Part shown: positions 46,605-55,708 of the stretch, one piece after another
Numbering within the stretch: the first letter of the stretch is position 1
Layout: each line of letters starts with the position of its first letter
Assembly: GCF_024347375.1 (NCBI RefSeq)
Contig: NZ_AP025470.1
Span: forward strand, 62,001 to 126,000
From: Vibrio coralliirubri
Lineage (GTDB): Bacteria > Pseudomonadota > Gammaproteobacteria > Enterobacterales > Vibrionaceae
Length of the DNA: 64,000 bases
Direction of reading: 5' to 3'
The notes under the pieces: generated by a model
Told to the model about the DNA's origin: nothing
What the model saw: the letters and a program-made list of their open reading frames with translations, nothing else
Database searches by the model: none
Program-made: the position numbers and the translations under genes

Positions 46605-47618
46605 ATGAAGCAGCGAATTCTCTTTTTTGATTTAGCACGATGTGTCGCGGCCGTAGCGGTTATCGCGATTCATGTTTTGGCGCCTTATCGCAATGAATTG
46701 GGCACTATTCCTTTCGGTGAATGGCTTACTGCCATTACGGTAAACGGTTTCAGCCGCTGGGCAGTACCTGTGTTCATCTTGATTACCGGCGCACTGATGC
46801 TCAGTGATCAGCGCCCGTTTGACGCCAAATACTACCTCAAGCGTCGTCTGGGCAAGGTGCTGATACCTTTCATTGTCTGGTCGCTTTTCTATACCTATCT
46901 GTCGGGTTGGTCGGCAATGGGTTTTGATGCCGACGTCAGTTGGGATGTGTTGCTGAATAGCTACCATCATTACACCTATTACCACCTTGGTTTCTTCTAT
47001 TACTTCATCCCGCTCTACTTTGTGATTCCGTTCTTGCAGATCATGGTTAGAAAGTACGGTGATAGATCGGTCTATGCCTTTACAGCGGTATGGCTGTTCA
47101 CAACGTTATTGTTCTTACTGAAAATCGATGGCCCTTGGAGCCACGAATTGTGGTTGTACACCGGTTACTTACCATTGGGTTACTTGCTGTATAAGATTGT
47201 GCCACTTAACAAGATGACAGTTGGCGTGAGTGTTTTACTGGGTGGGCTAGCGTTACTAACCACGGTTTACATGGTGGTTGATGCAAGCTTGGTGGCAGAA
47301 GAGTACACGGTAGGGCGCTGGTTATCTTACAAAACGTTGAATACCGTATTAGCCGCGAGCATGGTGTTCATGGTATGCCGTTACTATGGTGAAGGCCTTT
47401 CTGAGAAGAGTAACCAAGTGGTTGGCTTTATCAGTAAGCACAGCTTAGGTATTTACCTGCTGCACCCGATTTTCTTGTGGCCGATGAAAGAGTTTGGTTG
47501 GTACCAAGGACATCCGGCATGGGTTATTCCATTATGGATTGTGATCAGTGGAGCTGGCGCGTTATGGATGAGCTGGTTGGTGTCTAAGTCAGAGAAAACG
47601 CGTTGGTTATTGCCTTAG
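46605..47618 (+). CDS. Acyltransferase family 3 membrane protein (WecH/YiaH-like)
   Basis: A 337-residue integral membrane protein of the acyltransferase-3 family, with about ten membrane helices. The N-terminal FFDLARCVAAVAVIAIH carries the conserved catalytic-type His, and RWAVPVFILITGALML follows. These proteins O-acetylate surface glycans. The substrate is unknown. The length is closest to the WecH/YiaH subgroup. It stands alone. Confidence 0.85.
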   Translation: MKQRILFFDLARCVAAVAVIAIHVLAPYRNELGTIPFGEWLTAITVNGFSRWAVPVFILITGALMLSDQRPFDAKYYLKRRLGKVLIPFIVWSLFYTYLSGWSAMGFDADVSWDVLLNSYHHYTYYHLGFFYYFIPLYFVIPFLQIMVRKYGDRSVYAFTAVWLFTTLLFLLKIDGPWSHELWLYTGYLPLGYLLYKIVPLNKMTVGVSVLLGGLALLTTVYMVVDASLVAEEYTVGRWLSYKTLNTVLAASMVFMVCRYYGEGLSEKSNQVVGFISKHSLGIYLLHPIFLWPMKEFGWYQGHPAWVIPLWIVISGAGALWMSWLVSKSEKTRWLLP

Positions 47619-47678
47619 CGGTGAGTGCTAAGGCTTTCTGATGGATTACTTAGGGGAGACAGTTGAAGCGGCTGACGT

Positions 47679-48008
47679 TTAGCGCTTCAACGCAAAGTGT
47701 AAGAACTTATCGCCTTGGTAGGTTAAGGTTCCTTTGTCGCCAGGGTTCAGGGCGTGGAAGTAGTGGATGCCGACTTGGAATTCTCGCTTCGGACCAACCA
47801 CACCACGTTGAACGTAAATCCAGTACTCTTGATCTTCTTGGCCAGGTTCTGCGTCAGGAAGGTCGATGGATTGTTTGTCTAACACAGTGACATTCACTTT
47901 CTTCTCTGGCGCATTTTCACCTTGCGAGTGTTTTCGATAGAAACCAATAAATACCCAAGCCGCTAGAGCAGCGAGTGCAAAGATGGCAAAAAAGAGTGAA
48001 TTAGGCAT
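47679..48008 (-). CDS. yhhM: DUF2500 family membrane protein YhhM
   Basis: A 109-residue protein with an N-terminal membrane helix (FFAIFALAALAAWVFIGFY) and a small DUF2500 domain. GGAGG precedes the start at 48008. YhhM and YhhN are adjacent in E. coli next to rsmD-yhhL, and all four appear in this region. Function unknown. Confidence 0.85.
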   Translation of the reverse strand: MPNSLFFAIFALAALAAWVFIGFYRKHSQGENAPEKKVNVTVLDKQSIDLPDAEPGQEDQEYWIYVQRGVVGPKREFQVGIHYFHALNPGDKGTLTYQGDKFLHFALKR

Positions 48009-48252
48009 ATAACCTCCATGTAGTCGTGATGGTTATTCTAGTCTTTCAGGCCATAGGGATATGTGTTTAAAGCCGTTATTCGTGAACTGTTGTAAGCCAA
48101 GCTGATTATTTTTCGGCAGACATCACATTTAATGGCCAGTTTGGGATAAAGCATTGTTATTTATTGTCTCTTTCTCTCGTAAATAACAGTGATTTTGTAT
48201 AAGAATAGGGAAATGCTCGACTAGAATTATAGTGTGGAGTGGGAGGGCCAAG

Positions 48253-48627
48253 ATGACCGATATTGAAAAAGTGGTGACAAGAACTCGCAATATAGAGAAA
48301 TTATTGAGGCTTCAATATCATGCCGAAGGCGAAGGATTGCATGAGCTTGTAACAAGCTGTGAAGAAAGGCTACCGCACGATATGGTGAGCAAGCTGCGCT
48401 ATATCGCAACGTGTCGTAATAAGGTAGTCAATGAACATGAGGCTAAGTTGGAAGATCAACATAAGTTCATCATGATGTGTAACGACTGTGAGAAGGAGCT
48501 GACTCCACGTAGTGGTCGTTTTATCTGGCGAGTTGCGATCTTACTGATGATGGCAATGACTTTAGCTGCCGCAGGTTTCTATTATGCGAACTGGGATGTG
48601 CTAACACTGCATCTGTTTTCGAAGTGA
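48253..48627 (+). CDS. Small DUF4145-like protein with C-terminal membrane anchor
   Basis: A 124-residue protein: an alpha-helical N-terminal domain (IEKLLRLQYHAEGEGL, YIATCRNKVVNEHE) resembling DUF4145 and a C-terminal membrane helix (VAILLMMAMTLAAAGFYYA). I chose the ATG at 48253 over 48232 because of the GGAG/GGGAGG sequence upstream and the natural MTDIEK start. The name is tentative and the function unknown. Confidence 0.6.
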   Translation: MTDIEKVVTRTRNIEKLLRLQYHAEGEGLHELVTSCEERLPHDMVSKLRYIATCRNKVVNEHEAKLEDQHKFIMMCNDCEKELTPRSGRFIWRVAILLMMAMTLAAAGFYYANWDVLTLHLFSK

Positions 48628-48638
48628 AAAAATTGAAC

Positions 48639-48671
48639 AAAAAAAGGGACGCTCATGGCGTCCCTTTTTTT
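48639..48671. terminator. Bidirectional terminator after the DUF4145-like gene
   Basis: Perfect 14-bp stem AAAAAAAGGGACGC / GCGTCCCTTTTTTT. It is also correctly placed for the small gene on the minus strand. Confidence 0.92.
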
Positions 48672-48684
48672 ATCTGTAACTTGC

Positions 48685-48765
48685 TTAGTACATCATCGGT
48701 AGTGTCATTAGACCTACAACTACCGCGATCATTACAAGTCCTTGTCTTTGCGAAGATGAAATCAT
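48685..48765 (-). CDS. 26-residue single-pass membrane peptide (unannotated small gene)
   Basis: The frame on the minus strand reads MISSSQRQGLVMIAV followed by VVGLMTLPMMY and TAA. An AGGAGT ribosome site (complement of 48772-48777) lies six bases before the ATG, an ideal spacing, and the bidirectional terminator follows 13 bases after the stop. A short polar N-terminus precedes one membrane helix. No family is recognised. It is too short for standard gene finders. Confidence 0.65.
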   Translation of the reverse strand: MISSSQRQGLVMIAVVVGLMTLPMMY

Positions 48766-48780
48766 AACACTACTCCTAAA

Positions 48781-49553
48781 TTTGGTTGTCTCTCGCTATG
48801 TTTTAAAGAATAGCACTACTTATGGCTTTAGATCAAGAATTACTTTCGAAAGCTTTAAAAGTAGTAGAAAACTATGAGTTTTTGGCTTGTTTGACAGTGT
48901 TTAACTGTGTTTTATGGTGTGTTCTTAATTTGTTCGTTGTGATTTATGTTTGTTCTAATTTTATTTAACTTGTTGTTTTGTAATGGTTGTTTTGTGTAAT
49001 TTATATTGTTAAAGGTTGTTAAACTGTATTAATAGGGGTTGGTGGTGGCTAGGCTGTTTTTGGTTGGTTTTTTAAGTTTTCGGCTTGGTTTTTGTGGCGG
49101 TTTTTACCGGAGGCTTGAAATAACCTGACAAAACTGGGCGTTAAAAAAGAAAACTGGCTACTTTACATGTCTAGGCTTGGTTGGCGTTTTTATTTTCCTA
49201 TTAATCTTGAGTTTTTCATTTAAGTTATTGTTATTGTTTGTTTTAAATGTGGTTATTTTAATTTTTTAAGTGTGGTATTTGACGGAATTAGGCCGGTTTT
49301 GGTGGGGCCGATAGGTTAGAATTGGCCAAAATTCAAGTATGGCGACTCTAATGCCAGTTTGAATGGGTTTTATGTTGATTCGTTCTAGTTTTAAACGAAT
49401 GGCCATTGTCATGGTGGTAATTGTTACGACTTCAATCTAAAGAGACTCTTTTTAGTGGAAGCGTAATCAAGATCCAATTTTGAGGGGCTGAGGCTTTACA
49501 TCAACACTCGTGTGCCTAGACTGGCGACGATTTAAAGCAATAGGGCAAATGGT
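48781..49553. other. T/G-rich gene-free stretch
   Basis: 773 bases without a supportable gene. From about 48880 to 49300 the plus strand is strongly enriched in T and G (runs such as TTTTTGGTTGG) and poor in C. Towards yhhN lie short inverted repeats, e.g. ATTCGT ... ACGAAT near 49378. No terminator, tRNA or known RNA motif was identified. Confidence 0.5.
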
Positions 49554-50174
49554 ATGTGGAGTTGGTTGGCGGTTTCCTTGTCTGGTATCGGAGCAATAGC
49601 AGGAACGAAACATGGACATCTCGGTCAGGCCTTATCGTATAAGGTTTTTACCTATGTATTATTGGCGACCATTGCTTTAACTCAATCTGTCGTTGCTGAT
49701 TTTACCTATTGGGTCGTTGCTGGGTTGGCGGTCTCTGCGATCGCAGATGTCTTGCATACTGTTACTCAAAAACGTCCTCTGCATTTTGTTTGCTTCTTGC
49801 TGGCTCAGCTCTGTTACAGCAAAGCATTTTGGCTACAGCTATCAGGAGAAATGGTCTGGTGGTTGTTCGCTCTGCTGTTGGCGGCTTGTGTCGTTGCTTT
49901 TTTCTTACTTCTGCCTCGTTTAGACAAACTCGTCTTTCCTGTGGTTATCATGGGTATCGTGCTTATTCAGCTTGCATGGGCTTCTGGTGAGCTCTGGTTG
50001 CTTGATCCTCAACTGTCGCATGCGGTGGGTTTTGCGGGTTGTGTCGTGTTGCTGCTTTCAGCATTGGCGTACGCGCTAAATTTCTATCGTAGCCCAATTA
50101 AGGGTGCCTACTTTTGGGTGACGGGCAGCTACTTTCTGGCACACGCGCTCATTGTTGCTTCCCTGACCATTTAG
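49554..50174 (+). CDS. yhhN: YhhN/TMEM86 family membrane protein
   Basis: A 206-residue polytopic protein with seven to eight hydrophobic segments of the YhhN family. The mammalian relative TMEM86B is a lysoplasmalogenase. The bacterial activity is uncertain. The neighbourhood (yhhM, yhhL, rsmD) matches E. coli. Confidence 0.82.
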   Translation: MWSWLAVSLSGIGAIAGTKHGHLGQALSYKVFTYVLLATIALTQSVVADFTYWVVAGLAVSAIADVLHTVTQKRPLHFVCFLLAQLCYSKAFWLQLSGEMVWWLFALLLAACVVAFFLLLPRLDKLVFPVVIMGIVLIQLAWASGELWLLDPQLSHAVGFAGCVVLLLSALAYALNFYRSPIKGAYFWVTGSYFLAHALIVASLTI

Positions 50175-50264
50175 GGTAGAGCTAACTTAACTCTGAGCTA
50201 CATCAAGGCAGCTCAGATGAAAGTAGGTACTCTACGTCTAGTCCATTAAACATGAGATAGAGTT

Positions 50265-50501
50265 ATGACTACCGAAATTCATGCACACAACGTTTTAAAC
50301 CTACTGAGTGAAAAGCCACTGACTCGTGAAGAGTTGACGCAAGAACTCGCTCAAACTTATGGCGCAGAAGCGCGTTTTCATACCTGTAAGCTGAATGGCC
50401 TGGATTTAGATGGATTGCTGAAGTTTTTCCTGAAGATGGAAAAGGTCGTGGTTATTGATGACAAGCTTTGCACTAATCGCGAACGTGTGTGTAACCACTA
50501 A
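50265..50501 (+). CDS. yecH: YecH-family small protein
   Basis: A 78-residue protein with HAHNVLNLL, RFHTC and CTNRERVCNH. The conserved His and Cys positions suggest metal binding, as annotated for YecH. Function unknown. Confidence 0.82.
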   Translation: MTTEIHAHNVLNLLSEKPLTREELTQELAQTYGAEARFHTCKLNGLDLDGLLKFFLKMEKVVVIDDKLCTNRERVCNH

Positions 50502-50739
50502 TTCCCAGTGACTTGGTTTTTAGAGCCTTTGGCTTTTATAGATAAGAAGAGTGGATGCGACGTTTCGGCTTCACTCTTTAAATTCTCTTTTTACTTTTCT
50601 CCTTTGCGCCTTTCTACTGTTCTATTTGCTTTCGCAAAATTCCCTTCTAATTACATAAGTTAATCCTTTTATTACTGCGTTCGAAAATCAATGTTGAGGC
50701 TGCTATACTCCGCGCACTTACGCTTTTCGAGACAAACTT

Positions 50740-51324
50740 ATGGAAATTTTATCTGCAGCAACCATGCTGTTTCTTATTATGGACCCGCTTGGCAATCTAC
50801 CAATCGTACTCTCTATCCTTAAGCATATTGATCCGAAGCGTCGCCGTATTGTTCTTGTTCGTGAACTGATGTTTGCGCTGGTTATCCTGCTGTTGTTCTT
50901 GTTTGCTGGTCAAAGCATCATGAACTTCCTGCACGTGCAGCCTGAAACCTTGAGTATCTCTGGCGGTATTATTCTGTTTATCATCGCGATTAAGATGATT
51001 TTCCCAAGTGCGGGTAGTATTACTGGCCTCGCGGCGGGTGAAGAACCGTTTATTGTGCCGATGGCGATCCCAATGATTGCTGGCCCTTCAGTGATTGCGG
51101 CATTGATTCTGTTGTCGACACAGCACCCTGACAATATGTTAGAGCTTTCAGGAGCAGTGATGCTGGCTTGGGGTGCTACCTTCTTTATTCTGATGTTTAA
51201 TGGCTTCTTCCTGCGAGTGCTGGGAGAGAGAGGCCTTAAAGCCATCGAACGCTTGATGGGCTTGTTGTTGGTTATGCTGTCGACGCAAATGTTCCTCGAT
51301 GGTGTGAAAGGCTACATGGGCTAA
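50740..51324 (+). CDS. yhgN: MarC-family membrane protein YhgN
   Basis: A 194-residue integral membrane protein with six hydrophobic segments and the MarC/YhgN signatures MDPLGNLPIVLSILKH, SISGGIILFIIAIKMIFPS and GEEPFIVPMAIP. Transport substrate unknown; MarC itself is no longer thought to affect antibiotic resistance. Confidence 0.92.
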   Translation: MEILSAATMLFLIMDPLGNLPIVLSILKHIDPKRRRIVLVRELMFALVILLLFLFAGQSIMNFLHVQPETLSISGGIILFIIAIKMIFPSAGSITGLAAGEEPFIVPMAIPMIAGPSVIAALILLSTQHPDNMLELSGAVMLAWGATFFILMFNGFFLRVLGERGLKAIERLMGLLLVMLSTQMFLDGVKGYMG

Positions 51325-51344
51325 CATCAATATCATTGCTGAAT

Positions 51345-51376
51345 AAAAAAACGCCGCTCAAATGAGCGGCGTTTTT
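51345..51376. terminator. Bidirectional terminator between yhgN and yhhL
   Basis: Perfect stem AAAAACGCCGCTCA / TGAGCGGCGTTTTT between convergent genes. Confidence 0.94.
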
Positions 51377-51441
51377 GTCTCTACTGTTTCTGTCGTGATG
51401 TTTTCTGTAGCTAAGCGTTTTATGTCTGGGCTTAAGCTCGA

Positions 51442-51708
51442 TTACATCATGTGTTTGCGTCGGATATCGAGTAAGGCGAAGACACCGAAAATCAATATTG
51501 ACCACTTCTCCCAACGTGACATCTCGATCTTATCGCCGAATGCACCGATGAAAATCAGCATCTGCAGGCCGTGCATGAAGAACAAGAATGCTGTCATGAT
51601 ATAAAGCGCAATCGCAGCATTACCCGGGAACGGGTAGAAAATATTTACGATTAAGATAAACCAAACAAAGGCGATGGCTGCTTTTGCTAGTGGAAGCAAG
51701 AACTTCAT
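51442..51708 (-). CDS. yhhL: DUF1145 membrane protein YhhL
   Basis: An 88-residue protein with two to three membrane helices (FVWFILIVNIFYPFPGN, MHGLQMLIFIG) matching DUF1145. It begins ten bases after the rsmD stop, as in E. coli where yhhL follows rsmD. Function unknown. Confidence 0.87.
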   Translation of the reverse strand: MKFLLPLAKAAIAFVWFILIVNIFYPFPGNAAIALYIMTAFLFFMHGLQMLIFIGAFGDKIEMSRWEKWSILIFGVFALLDIRRKHMM

Positions 51709-51718
51709 TCAATAACTC

Positions 51719-52321
51719 CTATTCTTCAGTGATTCGATTGAACAGTCGGTAGCTTGACTGTCCGGTGGTCTTGTCGCGATGCAATTCCCAGTTCTCTGGC
51801 ATAGCTTCGAGTTTCAGTTCTTTCTCGGTCTCGACGTAAATGATGGCATTGTCTGCAAGCCAACCATTACTCTCAAGCAGTTGTACTGTTTCTACCAGTA
51901 AGCCTTGACGAAATGGTGGATCAAGGAAAACCATATCGTAAGGAGTGCCCGGTTTCTTAAGGAAAGAGATAGCATCAGTATTCACGACATTGATGTTGTC
52001 TGCTTTGAGCTCTTTCGCGTTATCAGAAAGCTGTTTGGCTGCCTTTTGATTCATTTCGAGCAGTGTCACCATTTTTGCTTGGCGAGAAGCTGCTTCAAAA
52101 CCTAGACCGCCAGAGCCGGCAAATACATCCAAGCAAGTTGAATGTGGGATATCTTGAGCCACCCAGTTAAAGAGCGTCTCTTTTACTCGGTCAATGGTTG
52201 GGCGTAATCCTTCTAAATCATGAACAGGTAGCTTTCTACCTCTCCATGAGCCACTAATAATTCGAACAAAGCCTCCGGATGGCTTTTTTTGTGATGTGTT
52301 TTGCTGGCGACGTCTTACCAT
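51719..52321 (-). CDS. rsmD: 16S rRNA m2G966 methyltransferase RsmD
   Basis: This 200-residue SAM methyltransferase acts on G966 of 16S rRNA. It shows RIISGSWRGRKLPV, LRPTIDRVKETLFNWV, the SAM-binding DVFAGSGGLGFEA and catalytic DPPF. The frame stays open to 52414, but I chose 52321 (MVRRRQQN) because the added 31 residues have no family counterpart. Divergent from ftsY. Confidence 0.95.
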   Translation of the reverse strand: MVRRRQQNTSQKKPSGGFVRIISGSWRGRKLPVHDLEGLRPTIDRVKETLFNWVAQDIPHSTCLDVFAGSGGLGFEAASRQAKMVTLLEMNQKAAKQLSDNAKELKADNINVVNTDAISFLKKPGTPYDMVFLDPPFRQGLLVETVQLLESNGWLADNAIIYVETEKELKLEAMPENWELHRDKTTGQSSYRLFNRITEE

Positions 52322-52551
52322 AGATTTTTTGACCGCTAATAAAGTGATACTATACCGAGCCCAATTTAAGTGGGTTCGTGTATTAAATAAATTTGCAATG
52401 ACAAAGTGTATCAAGCTAAAAGCAAACTTATCACTGCTTTGTCATTTTTCTTTACTATTCGTTTGTACAAGCTTGTATTGTATAACAATAGCAAAGAGTC
52501 GACGTGTATTAAGTCAATACAGCTAATTAGTAGATCTAGGAAACTCCTCTG

Positions 52552-53820
52552 ATGACGGAAAAAAAGAAGCGCGGATTATTATCGTGGCTTGGTTTTGGTG
52601 AAGAAGAACAAAGCCCTAAAACTCAGAATGAAGCGAACGTAGAAATCGTTGAAGATCAAACTGAAGTTGAATCACAAGTTGAGGCTGAACAGGTCGCGCC
52701 TGAAGCTGAACAATCTAAGCCAACTGAACCTGAGCAAGCGCTTGAAGAAGCTCAACAAGAGCAGCAACCTGTCGCAGCAGAAGCAGAAGCAGAAGCAGAA
52801 GCAGAAGCAGAAGCAGAAGCAGAAGCAGAAGCAGAAGCAGAACAGGAAGAAGTGGCTGCTCCGCAAGCCAAGGTTGAAGAAGTTCAAGAAAAACCAACAG
52901 AAAGCTTCTTTGCTCGCCTTAAGCGCAGCCTAAGCCGCACTAAAGCAAACATCGGTGCGGGTTTCTTTGGTCTGTTCAAAGGCAAGCAAATCGATGAAGA
53001 CCTGTTTGAAGAGCTAGAAGAGCAACTTCTGATCGCTGACGTGGGTATGAATACCACGGTTAAGATCATTGAAAACCTGACAGAAAAAGCATCTCGCAAT
53101 GACCTAAAAGATGGTGAAGCGCTTTATGGTCTGCTCAAAGAAGAGATGGCAGACATCTTAAGCCAAGTGGAACAGCCACTGGTTGTTGATACCACTAAAA
53201 CACCTTACGTTATCTTAATGGTGGGTGTGAACGGTGTAGGTAAGACAACTACGATCGGTAAGCTGGCGAAACAATTCCAAAATGAAGGCAAGAAAGTGAT
53301 GCTAGCAGCGGGTGATACCTTCCGTGCTGCAGCCGTTGAACAGCTTCAGGTTTGGGGCCAGCGTAACGATGTGCCAGTTATCGCTCAGCACACTGGTGCG
53401 GACAGTGCGTCTGTTATCTACGATGCGATTGAAGCTGCGAAAGCGCGTGGCGTTGATGTTGTGATTGCTGATACGGCAGGTCGTTTGCAGAACAAGAGCA
53501 ACCTGATGGAAGAGCTACGCAAGATCGTTCGTGTAATGAAGAAGATTGATGACTCTGCACCACACGAAATCATGCTAACGCTCGATGCAGGTACAGGTCA
53601 GAACGCTATCAGCCAAGCGAAGTTGTTCAGTGAAGTGGCTCCAGTTACGGGTATTACACTGACTAAGCTAGATGGTACGGCGAAAGGTGGTGTAATTTTC
53701 TCAATTGCTGACCAGTTCCAGATTCCAATCCGCTACATTGGTGTGGGTGAAGGTATTGATGACCTGCGTCCATTTGAATCTAAAGACTTCATTGAAGCAC
53801 TATTTAGCCGCGAAGAGTAA
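52552..53820 (+). CDS. ftsY: Signal recognition particle receptor FtsY
   Basis: This 422-residue SRP receptor targets membrane proteins. An acidic A-domain (Glu/Gln/Ala-rich, about 1-120) precedes the helical N domain and G domain. GTPase motifs are GVNGVGKTTT (G1), DTAGR (G3) and TKLDG (G4). The A-domain contains eleven Ala-Glu repeats from a GCAGAA hexamer. Upstream rsmD is divergent, and ftsE follows. Confidence 0.96.
   Translation: MTEKKKRGLLSWLGFGEEEQSPKTQNEANVEIVEDQTEVESQVEAEQVAPEAEQSKPTEPEQALEEAQQEQQPVAAEAEAEAEAEAEAEAEAEAEAEQEEVAAPQAKVEEVQEKPTESFFARLKRSLSRTKANIGAGFFGLFKGKQIDEDLFEELEEQLLIADVGMNTTVKIIENLTEKASRNDLKDGEALYGLLKEEMADILSQVEQPLVVDTTKTPYVILMVGVNGVGKTTTIGKLAKQFQNEGKKVMLAAGDTFRAAAVEQLQVWGQRNDVPVIAQHTGADSASVIYDAIEAAKARGVDVVIADTAGRLQNKSNLMEELRKIVRVMKKIDDSAPHEIMLTLDAGTGQNAISQAKLFSEVAPVTGITLTKLDGTAKGGVIFSIADQFQIPIRYIGVGEGIDDLRPFESKDFIEALFSREE
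52777..52842 (+). repeat. (GCAGAA)11 tandem repeat inside ftsY
   Basis: Eleven identical hexanucleotides coding alternating Ala and Glu in the acidic A-domain. Length changes by whole units would keep the reading frame. Confidence 0.97.
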
Positions 53821-53898
53821 CGCGAGTAGCAAAGTGGTTTATCCTTAATCTGCTACCGTTTTTAAATTTGATATTAGTGATCGTAAGAGGAATTTTCG

Positions 53899-54576
53899 GT
53901 GATCAAATTTCAGCAAGTGAGTAAAGCCTACCGAGGTGGAAGACAAGCGCTCCAAAAAGTGGACTTTCACCTGAAACGTGGAGAGATGGCTTTTTTGGGT
54001 GGGCACTCTGGGGCTGGTAAAAGTACCTTGCTGAAGTTGATCTGCGCGATAGAGCGCCCAACCGATGGACGTGTCTGGTTCAACGATCACGATATCACTC
54101 GTATCCAAGCCAAAGACATCCCTTTCTTACGCCGTAATATTGGGATTGTTTTTCAAGACCACCGCCTGCTGATGGACCGTTCGATTTTCGATAACGTCGC
54201 TCTGCCTATGCGTATTGAATCTATTTCTGAAAACGAAATAAAACGCCGAGTCAGTGCTGCGTTGGATAAAACCGGTTTATTAGATAAAGCCCGTTGTTTG
54301 CCAAGCCAACTTTCGGGTGGTGAACAACAACGCGTGGGTATTGCTCGCGCCGTGGTTAACCGTCCAACTCTGCTTTTAGCCGATGAGCCCACCGGTAACC
54401 TAGACCCTGAATTATCTAACCGTGTATTACGCTTGTTTGAAGAGTTCAACCGCGCAGGTGTGACCATCATCCTAGCGACGCACGACATCGGGTTAGTGAA
54501 CACTCGCCCTCAGTACCGCCATCTTGAATTAAACCAAGGATTTTTGAGTGAGGTTGAAGACTATGGCCGCGAATAA
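53899..54576 (+). CDS. ftsE: Cell division ABC ATPase FtsE
   Basis: A 225-residue ATPase with Walker [10 protein letters not shown] (residues 36-44), signature LSGGEQQR, Walker B LLLADEPT and the H-loop ATHD. With FtsX it controls peptidoglycan hydrolases at the septum. The start is GTG at 53899, with AGAGGAA upstream. It overlaps ftsX by 14 bases. Confidence 0.96.
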   Translation: MIKFQQVSKAYRGGRQALQKVDFHLKRGEMAFLGGHSGAGKSTLLKLICAIERPTDGRVWFNDHDITRIQAKDIPFLRRNIGIVFQDHRLLMDRSIFDNVALPMRIESISENEIKRRVSAALDKTGLLDKARCLPSQLSGGEQQRVGIARAVVNRPTLLLADEPTGNLDPELSNRVLRLFEEFNRAGVTIILATHDIGLVNTRPQYRHLELNQGFLSEVEDYGRE

Positions 54577-55531
54577 GCGCATCAAAAAACCTCAATCTAA
54601 TCGAGCAGCAAACCGCGCTTCAAGCGACGGCTTCTTTGTTGTTCACTGGAAACAAGCCAAGTCTTCGTTCTCGCAAATGTGGCAGCGCCCGTTAGGCAAC
54701 TTGCTGACCCTTGCGGTGATCTCAATGGCGTTGGCGATGCCAGCTTGTTTGTACCTATTAGGTAAAAATGTGGGTGAAGTAGCGCAAGATGTCACTAGCC
54801 CGTCACAAATAAGTGCTTATGTAGAGGATGGTATTCCTGAGCCACGAGTAATGGTGCTTAAGGATGAAATCGAAAGTTGGGATCAAGTTGAGCTGGTGGA
54901 GTACATTTCTCCGCAGCAAGGGCTTGCAGACCTCAGCCAATATTCTGGTTTTGAAGACGCCCTAACCATCCTCGACGATTACTCACTGCCAGGTGTTCTG
55001 GTGATTACGCCAAGCGTACACAGCGATACCTTAATTAAAGAGCTGGCAGGCACAGTTAAACAACAAGAATTAGTCACCGATGTTCGCCTAGACGAAGATT
55101 GGTTAGCGCGATTAGATGCGATCAAAGCATTAGCAGCTGTCATCGTGATTACCTTAACGGTATTGATGTTGGGCGCGGTATTTCTGATTATCGGCAATAC
55201 ACTACGATTTAATGTGTTGGCGCATAAAGAAGAGATTCAAACCATGAAGCTGATTGGTGCGACCGACAGCTACATTCTTCGACCATACCTTTATGCAGGG
55301 ATGTGGTTTGGCGTTTTAGGTTCGATTAGCGCTTGGGTAATGACGGCATTGATTACCGTATTACTGAACAGCGCAGTGGATGACTTGGCTCAGCTATACG
55401 ACAGCCACTTTCGTTTAATTGGCCTGAGTTGGGATGAATCTTTACTGCTTTTGATCGTCGGAACTCTGCTTGGTAGTGTGGCTGCGAAGCTTTCTGCACA
55501 GCGTCACCTAAAAGAAATTGAACCAGTTTAG
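54563..55531 (+). CDS. ftsX: Cell division membrane protein FtsX
   Basis: A 322-residue protein with four membrane segments, the first near residue 50 (LLTLAVISMALAMPACLYLL). A periplasmic domain and three C-terminal helices follow. A GTG at 54548 would add five residues. I prefer the ATG at 54563 (MAANKRIKK). The overlap with ftsE indicates translational coupling. Confidence 0.93.
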   Translation: MAANKRIKKPQSNRAANRASSDGFFVVHWKQAKSSFSQMWQRPLGNLLTLAVISMALAMPACLYLLGKNVGEVAQDVTSPSQISAYVEDGIPEPRVMVLKDEIESWDQVELVEYISPQQGLADLSQYSGFEDALTILDDYSLPGVLVITPSVHSDTLIKELAGTVKQQELVTDVRLDEDWLARLDAIKALAAVIVITLTVLMLGAVFLIIGNTLRFNVLAHKEEIQTMKLIGATDSYILRPYLYAGMWFGVLGSISAWVMTALITVLLNSAVDDLAQLYDSHFRLIGLSWDESLLLLIVGTLLGSVAAKLSAQRHLKEIEPV

Positions 55532-55585
55532 GTGAATAGAGTCATATTTAGACGAAAAATAGGCACTTCTTAACCAGTTTTTGCC

Positions 55586-55613
55586 TTGTATAGACGAATT
55601 GATTATGCATAAT
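55586..55613 (+). promoter_or_regulatory. Candidate sigma-70 promoter of rpoH
   Basis: TTGTAT (55586-55591), 16 bases, CATAAT (55608-55613). A hairpin CTTGAAACC/GGTTCAAG follows at 55626-55653, in the leader. It may shape translation of rpoH, but no thermosensor was demonstrated. Confidence 0.35.
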
Positions 55614-55708
55614 TACTTCCCCCTCCTTGAAACCTGTTCATTTTAGGTTCAAGATTGTCGGGTTTTAATAGATGTATTACTCCAGATCAGAGATTGATGA
55701 GGAACCGA

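Noticed and set aside
47663..47890. 75-codon plus-strand frame opposite yhhM
   Set aside because: Antisense shadow; yhhM has GGAGG, a membrane helix and a family match.
50930..50945. CACGTG-centred palindrome CTGCACGTGCAG in yhgN as a second parS
   Set aside because: Only the central CACGTG agrees; the outer arms do not match the parS consensus.
52649..52933. Lys/Gln and Leu/Phe/Cys repeat frames overlapping the ftsY start region
   Set aside because: They arise only from the GCAGAA repeat read in other frames.
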